A DNA stretch of 64,000 bases from Myceligenerans pegani (lineage in GTDB: Bacteria > Actinomycetota > Actinomycetes > Actinomycetales > Cellulomonadaceae), in contig NZ_JADBGR010000064.1 of assembly GCF_014892515.1 (NCBI RefSeq), positions 118,342-182,341 of the forward strand, written 5' to 3'. Numbering within the stretch: the stretch's first letter is position 1; every line of letters starts with the position of its first letter. Under the pieces are notes generated by a model, which saw only the letters and a list, made by a program, of their open reading frames with translations, did not search any database and was not told where the DNA came from. A program made the translations under genes and the position numbers. Below, piece after piece: positions 33,993 to 41,980 of the stretch.

Positions 33993-34628
33993 ATGCCCGG
34001 TTCCAGGACCCTGCGGGTCGAGACCGAGGAATGGCGGCGGCTTCAGCGCGCCGCACGCGCCGGCGCGACGGACAGCGTGGCCGGGATCTTCGCGGACCAC
34101 CTGGACGCGCCCGTCAGGGCTCTGCTCGTGACCACCGCCGGGGAGCGCGGCGTGTGGTCCCGGCTGACGATGGTCGGCGGGCAGAGCGTGATCGTGGCGC
34201 AGCGCATCGCGTCCGTCGAGGGCGAGATCCGGGCGGAGCCGGGAGCCCAGATCACGTTCACGGGACCGGACGAGCTGTGGCGGTCGCTCGCCCGGACCCT
34301 GCCGGACAAGGAACTGCTCCGGGCGCCGGCGTCGGCCGCCGTGGAGGGCGACCGGCCGCTGGCCCTGGGCGTCGACGACGCTCAGCGGCTCCTGGGCCGG
34401 GAGGAGTGCAACCTCTGCGTGCAGGTCGAGGCCTGGTGCGGCGGCGACGTGCCGGTGATGGTGTGGGGCCGGCTGTGGTCCGTCGTCGAGGACCAGCTGA
34501 TCGACGTGCGCGCCGACGGCGACGAACTGCGGCTCGTCGAGCGGCCCGCGGGCTCCGTCGCGAAGGAGCTGCGGTGGGCCCTGACCGGCGCCGTCGACGC
34601 CACCACCCGCCAGGAGGCGGCGGGGTGA
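33993..34628 (+). CDS. Unknown protein; possible partner/chaperone of the WXG effector
   Basis: I do not recognise this 211-residue soluble protein with confidence. It begins with a basic amphipathic region (LRVETEEWRRLQRAARAG), continues with beta-rich segments (VRALLVTTAGERGVWSRLTM, VIVAQRIASVEGEI) and ends helical. The outline faintly recalls EspG-type chaperones of type VII secretion, which bind dedicated substrates in the cytoplasm. GAGGAAAGG precedes the ATG. The next gene starts inside its stop (GTGA overlap), so the two products are made together; that coupling, not sequence, is the main argument for a partner role. Confidence 0.55.
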   Translation: MPGSRTLRVETEEWRRLQRAARAGATDSVAGIFADHLDAPVRALLVTTAGERGVWSRLTMVGGQSVIVAQRIASVEGEIRAEPGAQITFTGPDELWRSLARTLPDKELLRAPASAAVEGDRPLALGVDDAQRLLGREECNLCVQVEAWCGGDVPVMVWGRLWSVVEDQLIDVRADGDELRLVERPAGSVAKELRWALTGAVDATTRQEAAG

Positions 34629-36193
34629 GCGAGCACCTGTGGGGCCAGGACATCGAGCAGGTCCGGGAGCTGTCGGGGAGGTTCGCGGAGTCGGCCGGGA
34701 GACTCGAGGCCGCGCGGCACCTGGTCGACGGCGTGGTGTCCGGGTTCGACGGCTGGGGCGCGAACGTCGACCAGATGCGCGACCTGTGGTCGGGCGATCT
34801 TGCCCCGTCCCTGACGCAGGCGGCGGACGCCCTGCGCGGCGCGGGCGACACGGCCGCCCGGAATGCCGACGAGCAGGAGGGAACCACCGAGGCGTACGGC
34901 GGTAGCCCCTTCGCCGGCGTGACCGCGAGCGGCTCGGTCCAGGCCGAGAGCCCGTTCGCGGGGGCGAGTGCCACCGGCCCGATCCAGGTCGACGACGGCG
35001 GTGTGTTCGACTGGTTCGGAGACCGCCTGGACGACGTCGGCGACGGCGTCGTCCGGGTCGGCGACCAGGTGTCCGACGGCGCCGGCTGGGTCTCCGACCG
35101 AGCCACCGACCTCGGTGACTGGTTCACGGACACCGCCTCCGACGTCGGGAGCTGGGTCTCGGAGACGGCGACGACGCTCGGGGACGGCTACGGCAACCTC
35201 GGGGACGCCGGCGGTCAGCTCTGGGACGCCACGGGTGGCTCGATCCTCGACGGCGAGTGGCCGCGCACCACCGAGGTGATCGCCTCGGGTGTGCTGTTCG
35301 GCGGCGCGCTGATCGACACCAGCCTGACGACCGGCACCGCGGGCCTCGTGGACCTGAACCTGTTCGACGACGGCGAGCCGTACGCGGGCGACCCGCAGCC
35401 CGTGCGGGACGACGAGCTGACGGTCCCCTACGGCATCGAGGACCTGGCCGGGGGCGTCAAGGACGCGTACGACGCCGGTGACGGGACGGTGCGCGTCACC
35501 ACCATCGAGACGGAGGACGGACCGCGGGTCATCGTGAGCGTGCCGGGAACCGAGGCGTGGAGCCCGGCAGCCGGAGACAACGCCATGGACCTGACGGGGA
35601 ATCTCGTCACGGCGGGCGGCGGCACCTCGACCATGACGGAGGCCGTCGAGCTCGCCATGCAGAACGCGGACATCCCGCCGGACGCCCAGGTCATGCTGGT
35701 CGGCCACTCGCAGGGTGGCATGACGGTCGCCGACCTCGTCTCGGACTCCGACTTCGTGTCGGAGTACAACGTGACGAACGCGATGGTCTTCGGATCCCCG
35801 ATCGACAGCGACCACGTCGACCCCGGCGTGAACATGCTGGAGGTGCAGCACGAGTACGACGTCGTACCCCGGCTCGACATGGGTGACGGCCTCTTCAACC
35901 CGCTCGCCCCGCTCGTCCCGTTCCCGAGCGGCACGGAACAGGCCGGCGCGAACCACACGGAGGTCACGCTCGACAACCCCGGGCCGATCTACGACGCGGG
36001 GCAGAGCCACGGGACCGGCGACTACGACACGTCGCTGGGCTCGAGCACCGACCCCGGGCTTCTCGCCTACGAGGAGCACTTACGGGACAGCGGCTTCCTC
36101 TTCGATCCCGCTACCCTTCCGAACGACGACGCGGCGGTCGGGAACGCGTCGAGCACGAGTGCCGTGGACATCGGCGTCGGACGGAGGAGCTGA
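34625..36193 (+). CDS. WXG100-like N-domain fused to alpha/beta hydrolase (putative type VII lipase effector)
   Basis: A 522-residue protein without signal peptide. Residues 1-95 form a WXG100-like helical hairpin (WGQDIEQVRELSGRFAESA, turn FDGWGANVDQM, then LAPSLTQAADALRG and a NADEQE end), typical of type VII secretion targets. Residues ~95-240 are an Asp/Ser-rich linker with SPFAG and WVSDR/GDWF-type repeats. A lipase-like alpha/beta hydrolase follows: nucleophile S362 in GHSQGG, likely D412 (EYDVVP) and H444 (ANHTEV). It should be exported by a type VII system and act on lipid or ester targets outside the cell or in rivals. It is coupled upstream and followed by a lipoprotein gene after 2 bp. 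Confidence 0.7.
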   Translation: MSEHLWGQDIEQVRELSGRFAESAGRLEAARHLVDGVVSGFDGWGANVDQMRDLWSGDLAPSLTQAADALRGAGDTAARNADEQEGTTEAYGGSPFAGVTASGSVQAESPFAGASATGPIQVDDGGVFDWFGDRLDDVGDGVVRVGDQVSDGAGWVSDRATDLGDWFTDTASDVGSWVSETATTLGDGYGNLGDAGGQLWDATGGSILDGEWPRTTEVIASGVLFGGALIDTSLTTGTAGLVDLNLFDDGEPYAGDPQPVRDDELTVPYGIEDLAGGVKDAYDAGDGTVRVTTIETEDGPRVIVSVPGTEAWSPAAGDNAMDLTGNLVTAGGGTSTMTEAVELAMQNADIPPDAQVMLVGHSQGGMTVADLVSDSDFVSEYNVTNAMVFGSPIDSDHVDPGVNMLEVQHEYDVVPRLDMGDGLFNPLAPLVPFPSGTEQAGANHTEVTLDNPGPIYDAGQSHGTGDYDTSLGSSTDPGLLAYEEHLRDSGFLFDPATLPNDDAAVGNASSTSAVDIGVGRRS

Positions 36194-36195
36194 AG

Positions 36196-36621
36196 GTGAC
36201 CGGAGAACGCGCGACGCGCTCGGCCCCCCGTCTGGCCGCCGTTTCGGCGCTGGGCCTCCTGGTCGCGGGACTCGCCGGCTGCGCCCCGGGCACGGAACGG
36301 TGCACGGAGTTGTACTCCACGGTCATCGGCGCGGTGGACGGCGTCACATCCGTGGAGATCGACTGCAGCGAGCAGTTCGGCGGCGGCTGGCAACGCGTCG
36401 ACGTCCAGCTGGCGACGGACGACCCCGACGACGCACGGGCGATCGGTGAGGCCGTCCTCCAGGCGATCGCCGCGGAACCCGAGATGGATCCGCAGTGGGC
36501 CACCCCGCAGGACTACTACCTGGAGGACGGCACGGAAGCCACGATCGGGCTGCGCGAGCTCGGGTTCAACGGCATTCCCACCGTCCGCGAGGTCCGCGAG
36601 CACTACGGCATCGAGCCGTAG
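36196..36621 (+). CDS. Small lipoprotein, candidate immunity/partner protein
   Basis: A 141-residue lipoprotein. The signal ends in a lipobox (LLVAGLAGC) with the lipidated Cys at residue 29. The mature part is small and acidic with two more Cys (RCTELYST and EIDCSEQ) that may form a disulfide, and a mixed alpha/beta pattern. I do not recognise the family. The GTG start lies 2 bp after the stop of the lipase-effector gene. Membrane-anchored, extracytoplasmic protection against a secreted lipase, as in the staphylococcal type VII lipase toxin with lipoprotein antitoxins, is a reasonable inference only. The 3' end overlaps the convergent luciferase-like gene by 19 bp. Confidence 0.6.
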   Translation: MTGERATRSAPRLAAVSALGLLVAGLAGCAPGTERCTELYSTVIGAVDGVTSVEIDCSEQFGGGWQRVDVQLATDDPDDARAIGEAVLQAIAAEPEMDPQWATPQDYYLEDGTEATIGLRELGFNGIPTVREVREHYGIEP

Positions 36622-37520
36622 TGCCCCCGCTCGCGGGAGACGATCTCGCGCACGGCCGGGGCCACCTCGGCCGCGTACCGCTCGATCGCCCCGGCGTCGT
36701 CGCCGCCGATGAAGAAGGCCGTGACGCCATGGGTCAGGGCCAGGTCCGCCAGCTGCTCCACCCACCGGGCGGGCGGCCCGGCGAGCAGGCCGTCGTCGTC
36801 GGGCGAGAAGCTCACGTTCATGAAGTTCATCAGCCGCCGCACGTCCCGCGGCGAGCGCCCGGCGGCCTCGGCCGCCTCGTCGATCCGGGCGTTCAGGCCG
36901 GGCAGCGAGGCGACGCCCCGCGGCAGGTACTCGATGGTGGGCAGCCATCCGTCGGCCATGGCGCCGGTCAGCGCGAGCATCCTCGGCCTGTACGACCCGA
37001 CCCAGATGTCGATGTCGTGCGCGGGCCGCGGGCCGCGCCTGGCACCGACGACCTGGTAGTACCGGCCGTCCTGGCGCACCCCGCCGACCGCCTCGGTGTC
37101 CCAGACGTCGCGGATGATGGTGATCGCCTCGCGGAGCGCCTCCACGCCCTGCCCGGGGGTGAGTCTGCGCCCGCCCATCGCCGCGACGCCGTCCCAGAAC
37201 GCCCCGGCACCCAGGCCCAGCTCGAAGCGCCCACCGCTCAGGACGTCCAGCGACGCCGCGGCGCGGGCCAGCACCGCCGGCGGGCGCAGTGGGAGGCTCA
37301 GCACGTTCCCGCTGACCCGGATGCGCTCGGTGCGGGCCGCCACGTAGGCGAGCAGTGTCCAGGTGTCCAGGAACGCGGGCTGGTAGGGGTGGTCCTGGAA
37401 GGTCACCAGGTCCAGCCCCGCGCGGTCGGCCGTGACGGCCAGGTCGAGCACGTGCTGCGCGCCCTGGGCGCTCGGCGTCGTGAAGGTTCCGAAGAGCAGG
37501 TCGTGTCCGTAGTCGGTCAT
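36603..37520 (-). CDS. LLM-class (F420/FMN) oxidoreductase
   Basis: A 305-residue luciferase-like monooxygenase-fold enzyme, probably using coenzyme F420. It has the barrel start LLFGTFTTPSAQGAQHVLDLA, the RIRVSGNVLSLPLRPPAVLARAAA strand-helix and LSGGRFELGLGAGAFWDG typical of F420-dependent members, and DIWVGSYRPRMLALTG. It is the last gene of a three-gene operon; its ATG overlaps the FAD-oxidase stop by 4 bp. The substrate is unknown. Pairing with an FAD oxidase and a second LLM enzyme suggests successive oxidation or reduction of one small molecule. Its stop overlaps the convergent lipoprotein gene. Confidence 0.87.
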   Translation of the reverse strand: MTDYGHDLLFGTFTTPSAQGAQHVLDLAVTADRAGLDLVTFQDHPYQPAFLDTWTLLAYVAARTERIRVSGNVLSLPLRPPAVLARAAASLDVLSGGRFELGLGAGAFWDGVAAMGGRRLTPGQGVEALREAITIIRDVWDTEAVGGVRQDGRYYQVVGARRGPRPAHDIDIWVGSYRPRMLALTGAMADGWLPTIEYLPRGVASLPGLNARIDEAAEAAGRSPRDVRRLMNFMNVSFSPDDDGLLAGPPARWVEQLADLALTHGVTAFFIGGDDAGAIERYAAEVAPAVREIVSRERGHYGSMP

Positions 37521-38989
37521 GAGTTCCGTCCCGTCCGGCCCGCGCCCACGGCCTCGTGGCCGGTGCGGGGATCGATGTTGAAGTTGTCGCGGAAGAGGTT
37601 GTGCGGGTCGTAGCGGCGCTTGAGCTCGCGCAGCCGCTCCAGCACCGGCGGCGGGAAGGCCTCGTCCAGGCGTTCGGGCCGCCGGTCCGTGTCGAAGCTG
37701 AGGTACAGGCCGTCGAAGTGGTCCGCCAGCGCGTCCCAGCGTGCGTTCAGGTCTACCTGATCGGCGCCCATCGCGGTCACCTGGAACGCGGGCGTGCGGT
37801 GCGCGAACGCCGTCTCCCCGGCGGGGACGTCGGCGATCGCGCCGCCCATGGGGCGCAGCTCGAAGAAGTGGACGCGGCCGCTGCGCAGCAGCTCGGCCGT
37901 GTCGCGCGCATACTCCGGCGTGATGGCCGGCAGGAACGCCGACCGGGAGACCGGCTCGCCCCGGCCCTGGTGGCCGTCGGGCCCGACGTCGTGCGCCTGA
38001 CCCATGATGTCCCTGTACCGCGTCACGAACACCTCCTGCTGCGCGAGCGCTCCGAGGTCCAGGAACGGCGTGAGCCGCTCGGCGACGACGGCCGGGTCGG
38101 GCGAGTCGACGATCGCGAACAGCTGGACGATCGACCGCCCCTGGCGCGGGCGCCCGGTGACGAGGAAGACCGTCGTGTCGCGGGGCGCGCCGGTGGCGAC
38201 CTCGCCGAACCGGAGCAGCGACTTCTCGATGTCGTCGCTGACGAGGGTGAGCTTGGCCCAGCCGACCTCCGCGACGTCGTACACCTCGAACTCGAAGGCG
38301 GTGACGACGCCGAAGTTCGCGCCCGCCCCGCGGACGGCCCAGAACAGCTCGGGGTTCTCCTCGGCCGAGGCCCGGGCCTGGCTGCCGTCGGCGAGGACCA
38401 GATCGACGGCCCGCAGGTGGTCGATCGTGAGGCCGTGCGCGCGTCCGAGAAGCCCGATGCCGCCCGCCGTGGCGAGTCCGCCCACGCCGACCCCGCCGTA
38501 GTCCCCCGAACCGAGCGCCCAGCCGTACGGGTCCAGCGCGGCGGCCACCTGCTTCCACGTGGCTCCCGGGCCGATGCGGATCAGCCGCCGGTCTCGGTCG
38601 AGCACCTCGATCCGGTTCATCCGGCCGACGTCGATCACCACGCCGCCGTCGTTCGTCGAGCGGCCGCTCACGCCGTGTCCCGCGCTCCGCACGCCCAGCG
38701 GCAGGTGGGTGTGCCGCCGCGCGAACGCGAGCGCGTCCGCCACCTGTCCTGGGGTCTCGGGGCGCAGCACGATGCCGGGCGCCCCGCCCCGCAGGTAGTT
38801 CGAGCTCACGGCGAGGTACTCGCTGTCGCCGGGCTCGACCACGCCCTCCCGCAGGGACCCGGGGACGCCGTCGTAGTCGATGCCCGGGCGGCGCATCGCC
38901 CGGGCGCTCGCGCTGCGCAGCCTGCCGGGGGCCGGGCCGCTCGCGGCGCGTGCCGAGGAATCGGGGACGATCCCCAGCTCCGAGTTCAT
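37517..38989 (-). CDS. FAD-binding (BBE/PCMH-type) oxidoreductase
   Basis: A 490-residue flavin oxidase of the berberine-bridge/6-hydroxynicotine oxidase family. The FAD domain carries H105 in VRSAGHGVSG, the expected site of 8-alpha-histidyl FAD attachment. The second Cys used by bicovalent members is absent (GSGDYGGVGVGGLA). A substrate-binding domain follows, and the BBE C-terminus ends LKRRYDPHNLFRDNFNI. About 45 residues precede the domain without a signal peptide. It sits between two LLM-class genes and overlaps both by ATGA, so the three products are made together and probably act in one pathway. Confidence 0.88.
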   Translation of the reverse strand: MNSELGIVPDSSARAASGPAPGRLRSASARAMRRPGIDYDGVPGSLREGVVEPGDSEYLAVSSNYLRGGAPGIVLRPETPGQVADALAFARRHTHLPLGVRSAGHGVSGRSTNDGGVVIDVGRMNRIEVLDRDRRLIRIGPGATWKQVAAALDPYGWALGSGDYGGVGVGGLATAGGIGLLGRAHGLTIDHLRAVDLVLADGSQARASAEENPELFWAVRGAGANFGVVTAFEFEVYDVAEVGWAKLTLVSDDIEKSLLRFGEVATGAPRDTTVFLVTGRPRQGRSIVQLFAIVDSPDPAVVAERLTPFLDLGALAQQEVFVTRYRDIMGQAHDVGPDGHQGRGEPVSRSAFLPAITPEYARDTAELLRSGRVHFFELRPMGGAIADVPAGETAFAHRTPAFQVTAMGADQVDLNARWDALADHFDGLYLSFDTDRRPERLDEAFPPPVLERLRELKRRYDPHNLFRDNFNIDPRTGHEAVGAGRTGRNS

Positions 38990-40071
38990 CTGTCGTTCCT
39001 TTCGTGGTTCTTCCGGCCGAGGATCTGGTCGACCGGGGTGTGGCCGAGCTCGGCGTCGACGAGCGGCTTGACGGCGGTGCCGAACAGCTCGACCGCGCGC
39101 AGGTGGTCGGAGAGGGGCAGCCCGCCCCAGTCCATGTGGATGAACTGCCGGACGTGGCCCCATCGCTCGTGCATGCGGACGATGCGCTCGGCGATCTCCT
39201 CGGGCGATCCGACGAGCAGGGCGCCGTCCGGGCCGGTGCTCTCGTCGTAGGACGCGCGCGACGGCGGCGGGAAGCCGCGCTGGTCGCCGACGGTCGTCAT
39301 GAACCGGTGGAAGTGCGGCCACCAGGTCTCCCGGGCGGCGGCGCCGTCCTCGGCGACGAAGCCAGGGGTGCCCAGCATCACCGCGGTCCGCTGCGGTGGT
39401 GTCCCCAGCCGGGCGGCGGCGGCACGGTACAGGTCGGCGATCCTGGCGCTGCCGGTGATGCTGCCGCCCAGCAGGCCGGACGCCAGCGGGAGCCCGAGCT
39501 GCGCGGCGCGCACCGCCGACCCCGGCGTGCCGCCGACGCCGAGCCAGAGCGGGATCGGGCCGTGCTCCGCGCGCGGCGGGATGTACTCGCCGTTCAGCGG
39601 CGGTCGCGTCGTGCCGCTCCACACCACGCGGTCGGTGCGGTTGATCTCCATGAGGAGCTCGAGCTTCTCGCCGAAGAGGCGGTCGTAGTCCTCCAGCGAG
39701 TACCCGAAGAGCGGGAACGACTCGGTCGACGAACCGCGTCCGGCGATGATCTCGGCGCGGCCGCCGGAGATCGCGTCGACCGTGGCGAACTGCTCGTAGA
39801 CGCGCACGGGGTCGTCGGTGCCGAGCACCGTGACGGCGCTGGACAGCTTGATCCGCGAGGTGCGCGCGGCCACGGCCGCGAGGATGGGCGCCGCGGCCGA
39901 CGCCGGGAACTCCGGGGTGTGGTGCTCCCCGACGCCGAACCAGTCGAGGCCGACCTCCTCGGCGAGGGTGGCGACCTCCACGATGTCGCGGATCGCCTGC
40001 GCCTCCGAGATCCGCCGGCCGGTGACGGGGTGCGCGTTCGCGTCCCCGAAGACTGCAATGCCGAGCTCCAT
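38986..40071 (-). CDS. LLM-class flavin/F420-dependent oxidoreductase
   Basis: A 361-residue luciferase-like monooxygenase-fold enzyme, first gene of the operon. It begins MELGIAVFGDANAHPVTGRR and contains GLDWFGVGEHHTPEFPASAA, the signature of the 'alkanal monooxygenase-like' LLM group, then RIKLSSAVTVLGTDDPVRV and GPIPLWLGVGGTPGSAVRAA. Flavin or F420 use cannot be settled from sequence alone. It faces a TetR gene across 154 bp holding two copies of a CGGAC-N4-GTCCG dyad, so the operon is probably repressed by that regulator. Confidence 0.88.
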   Translation of the reverse strand: MELGIAVFGDANAHPVTGRRISEAQAIRDIVEVATLAEEVGLDWFGVGEHHTPEFPASAAAPILAAVAARTSRIKLSSAVTVLGTDDPVRVYEQFATVDAISGGRAEIIAGRGSSTESFPLFGYSLEDYDRLFGEKLELLMEINRTDRVVWSGTTRPPLNGEYIPPRAEHGPIPLWLGVGGTPGSAVRAAQLGLPLASGLLGGSITGSARIADLYRAAAARLGTPPQRTAVMLGTPGFVAEDGAAARETWWPHFHRFMTTVGDQRGFPPPSRASYDESTGPDGALLVGSPEEIAERIVRMHERWGHVRQFIHMDWGGLPLSDHLRAVELFGTAVKPLVDAELGHTPVDQILGRKNHERNDR

Positions 40072-40124
40072 GCCCGCCTCTCCCTTGGTCTCGCACGCGG
40101 CCGGGGATGCCCGACACGCGGATA

Positions 40125-40170
40125 CGGACCGTAGTCCGGTTGTACGGGAAGCGTAACGGACTGTGGTCCG
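40125..40170. promoter_or_regulatory. Two TetR-type operators (CGGAC-N4-GTCCG)
   Basis: Perfect 5-bp-arm dyads at 40125-40138 (spacer CGTA) and 40157-40170 (spacer TGTG), centres 32 bp apart, about three helical turns, so two dimers could bind the same face. They lie 54 bp upstream of the oxidoreductase operon and 56 bp upstream of the TetR gene. Confidence 0.82.
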
Positions 40171-40212
40171 GATATGTTCCCGGCGCCCGTCGCCCTGCTC
40201 GCGCCGGTCGCC

Positions 40213-40218
40213 TACGCT
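40213..40218 (+). promoter_or_regulatory. -10 element TACGCT, leaderless start
   Basis: TACGCT ends seven bases before the ATG at 40226. The operator pair lies 43 bp and more upstream. Confidence 0.45.
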
Positions 40219-40225
40219 CGCGGGT

Positions 40226-40837
40226 ATGAGCGCACACACGCCGCCGGTGCTGCTTCCCGTCGCCGGTCAGCCGCCGCGGGAGCGCGCCGACGCGGCCCGC
40301 AACCGCAGCCGGCTGCTGGACGTGGCGGCCCGGCTCGTGGCGGAGCACGGCGCGGCGAACGTGACGATGGACGCGGTGGCGGCCGGCGCCGCGGTCGGCA
40401 AGGGCACCGTCTACCGCCGCTTCGGGGACCGGGCCGGCCTGATGCTCGCCCTCCTCGACCACGCGGGGCGGGCCTTCCAGGAGGCCTTCATCTCCGGCCC
40501 GCCGCCCCTCGGCCCCGGCGCTCCGCCCACCGATCGCCTCCGGGCCTTCGGCGCCGGACTCATCGAGCACCACCTCCGGTACCGCGACCTGTATCTCGCG
40601 GCGGAGCTGCCCCCGGACCGCCGCTACACCGACGACCCGCCGAGGGCCCTGTACGCCCGGCACATCTCGGGCCTGCTGGCCGCCGCCGAGACCGGCGGCG
40701 ACACCGAGCTTCTCACCGAGACGCTGCTCGCCTCCCTGGACCCGGCCCTCCTCGCGCATCTGCGCGCCCAGCGCGGGATGTCGCAGGAGCGCATCACCGC
40801 GGGGTGGACCGACCTCGTCGACCGCCTCCTCGGGTAG
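40226..40837 (+). CDS. TetR-family transcriptional regulator
   Basis: A 203-residue repressor with helix-turn-helix (RSRLLDVAARLVAEHGAANV, then AVAAGAAVGKGTVYRRFGDR) and a helical C-terminal ligand domain (HHLRYRDLYLAAELP segment). It lacks a Shine-Dalgarno sequence and seems leaderless. It is divergent from the LLM-FAD-LLM operon, and the two identical-form operators in the gap are best explained as its binding sites. The inducer is probably a substrate of the operon. Confidence 0.88.
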   Translation: MSAHTPPVLLPVAGQPPRERADAARNRSRLLDVAARLVAEHGAANVTMDAVAAGAAVGKGTVYRRFGDRAGLMLALLDHAGRAFQEAFISGPPPLGPGAPPTDRLRAFGAGLIEHHLRYRDLYLAAELPPDRRYTDDPPRALYARHISGLLAAAETGGDTELLTETLLASLDPALLAHLRAQRGMSQERITAGWTDLVDRLLG

Positions 40838-40921
40838 AAGACGGACGCGGCTCCGGTCACGAGGCCGGCGCCACGACCACGTGGTTCCACCGCATCGGCC
40901 GAGGGGGCCGCGGCAGCCCGA

Positions 40922-41770
40922 TCATCGGCCGACGGCGTGGTCGGCGAGGCGGACGACGGCGTCCGCGACCGCCGGGCCGAACATCTCGGCGTCGTTGTGC
41001 CCCACCCCGGGGAGCACGACGTGCTCGACCAGCCGTGGTGCCGCGTCCGCCACGGCCTGGCTCTGCTCCGGCGGCACGATGTCGTCGCGTTCGCCGTGCA
41101 CGACCGTGACCGGGACCCGTGTCGCGGCCACGCGATCGAGGACCTCGTACCGGTCCCGCAGGAGCGCCCGGACCGGCAGGTAGGGGTAGTGGCGGGCGCC
41201 GGCATCGGCGAGCGAGGTGAACGGCGAGCGCAGCAGCAGGCCGGCGGCCGGGACCTCGGACTGGAGGCGGGTGACGACCCCGGCGCCGAGCGACTCGCCG
41301 AAGTAGATCGTCCGCTCGAGCGGATGGCCGCGTTCCGCCAGCGCGATCTGGGCCGCCCGCGCGTCGAGCGCGAGCCCGGCCTCGGTCGGGCGGCCGGGGT
41401 TCCCGCCGTACCCGCGGTACTCCAGCAGCAGGACCGCGAACCCGCGCTCCGCGAGCAGCGCGGCCAGGCCGGCGCGTCCGAGCCGGTTGCTCCCGTTGCC
41501 CGGCGCGACCAGGACGGCGACGTCCCGGTCGCGCGCCTCGGGCGCGGGCGGGACGAACCAGGCCGCCAGCTCGAGCCCGTCCGCGGTGTCCAGCGTGACA
41601 TCGACGCCGCCGTCGAGCGCGCGTGCCGCCTGCCCCGGTGACGAGCGATCGGGGTGGTACACGAGCGCGTCCTGCCCGAGCCACGCCCCGCCGACGACCA
41701 CCCCGGCGACCCCGACGAGGACGCCGACCGTCACGGCCGCCGCCCGCACCACGCGCCGCGCCTCCGCCAT
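40922..41770 (-). CDS. Membrane-anchored alpha/beta hydrolase
   Basis: A 282-residue serine hydrolase with an N-terminal uncleaved TM anchor (AAAVTVGVLVGVAGVVVGGAWLG; shown in part). The fold matches the ABHD12/13-BEM46 type: nucleophile elbow YFGESLGAG, acid in HGERDDIVPP and base in LPGVGHNDAE. It begins its catalytic part with PGNGSNRLGRAGLAALLAERG and LLLEYRGYGGNPG. The substrate is unknown; lipids or small esters at the membrane are likely. It is divergent from the MpaB gene, with two related 20-bp elements in the region between. Confidence 0.85.
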   Translation of the reverse strand: MAEARRVVRAAAVTVGVLVGVAGVVVGGAWLGQDALVYHPDRSSPGQAARALDGGVDVTLDTADGLELAAWFVPPAPEARDRDVAVLVAPGNGSNRLGRAGLAALLAERGFAVLLLEYRGYGGNPGRPTEAGLALDARAAQIALAERGHPLERTIYFGESLGAGVVTRLQSEVPAAGLLLRSPFTSLADAGARHYPYLPVRALLRDRYEVLDRVAATRVPVTVVHGERDDIVPPEQSQAVADAAPRLVEHVVLPGVGHNDAEMFGPAVADAVVRLADHAVGR

Positions 41771-41808
41771 GCCCCCATGGTCCGCCGCCGGTCCCCGCCG
41801 CCGCCAGA

Positions 41809-41891
41809 CCTCACGTGCGGACGGTCCGGTTCTCGATCGGGTTGTCGGCGAACGCGGCGCCCGCCGGACCCTCACGTGCGCGGACGGTCCG
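41809..41891. repeat. Direct repeat in divergent promoter region
   Basis: CCTCACGTGCGGACGGTCCG at 41809-41828 recurs at 41870-41891 with two extra bases. Each copy contains the small palindrome CGGACGGTCCG. The copies are 61 bp apart, between the alpha/beta hydrolase and MpaB genes. Confidence 0.6.
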
Positions 41892-41968
41892 CGCCGGTGC
41901 TGCGGTCGCGTGGGCCGCGAGGAAACCGCGACCTGACAGAAGCAGCCCGGGCACGGCCACCGCCGCGC

Positions 41969-41974
41969 GACAAT
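41969..41974 (+). promoter_or_regulatory. -10 element GACAAT, leaderless start
   Basis: GACAAT ends six bases before the ATG at 41981. No Shine-Dalgarno sequence is present. Confidence 0.45.
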
Positions 41975-41980
41975 GGTGCC

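Noticed and set aside
33736..34100. Small minus-strand frames before the effector cassette
   Set aside because: They overlap the start of the 33993 gene, lack ribosome sites and have atypical composition.
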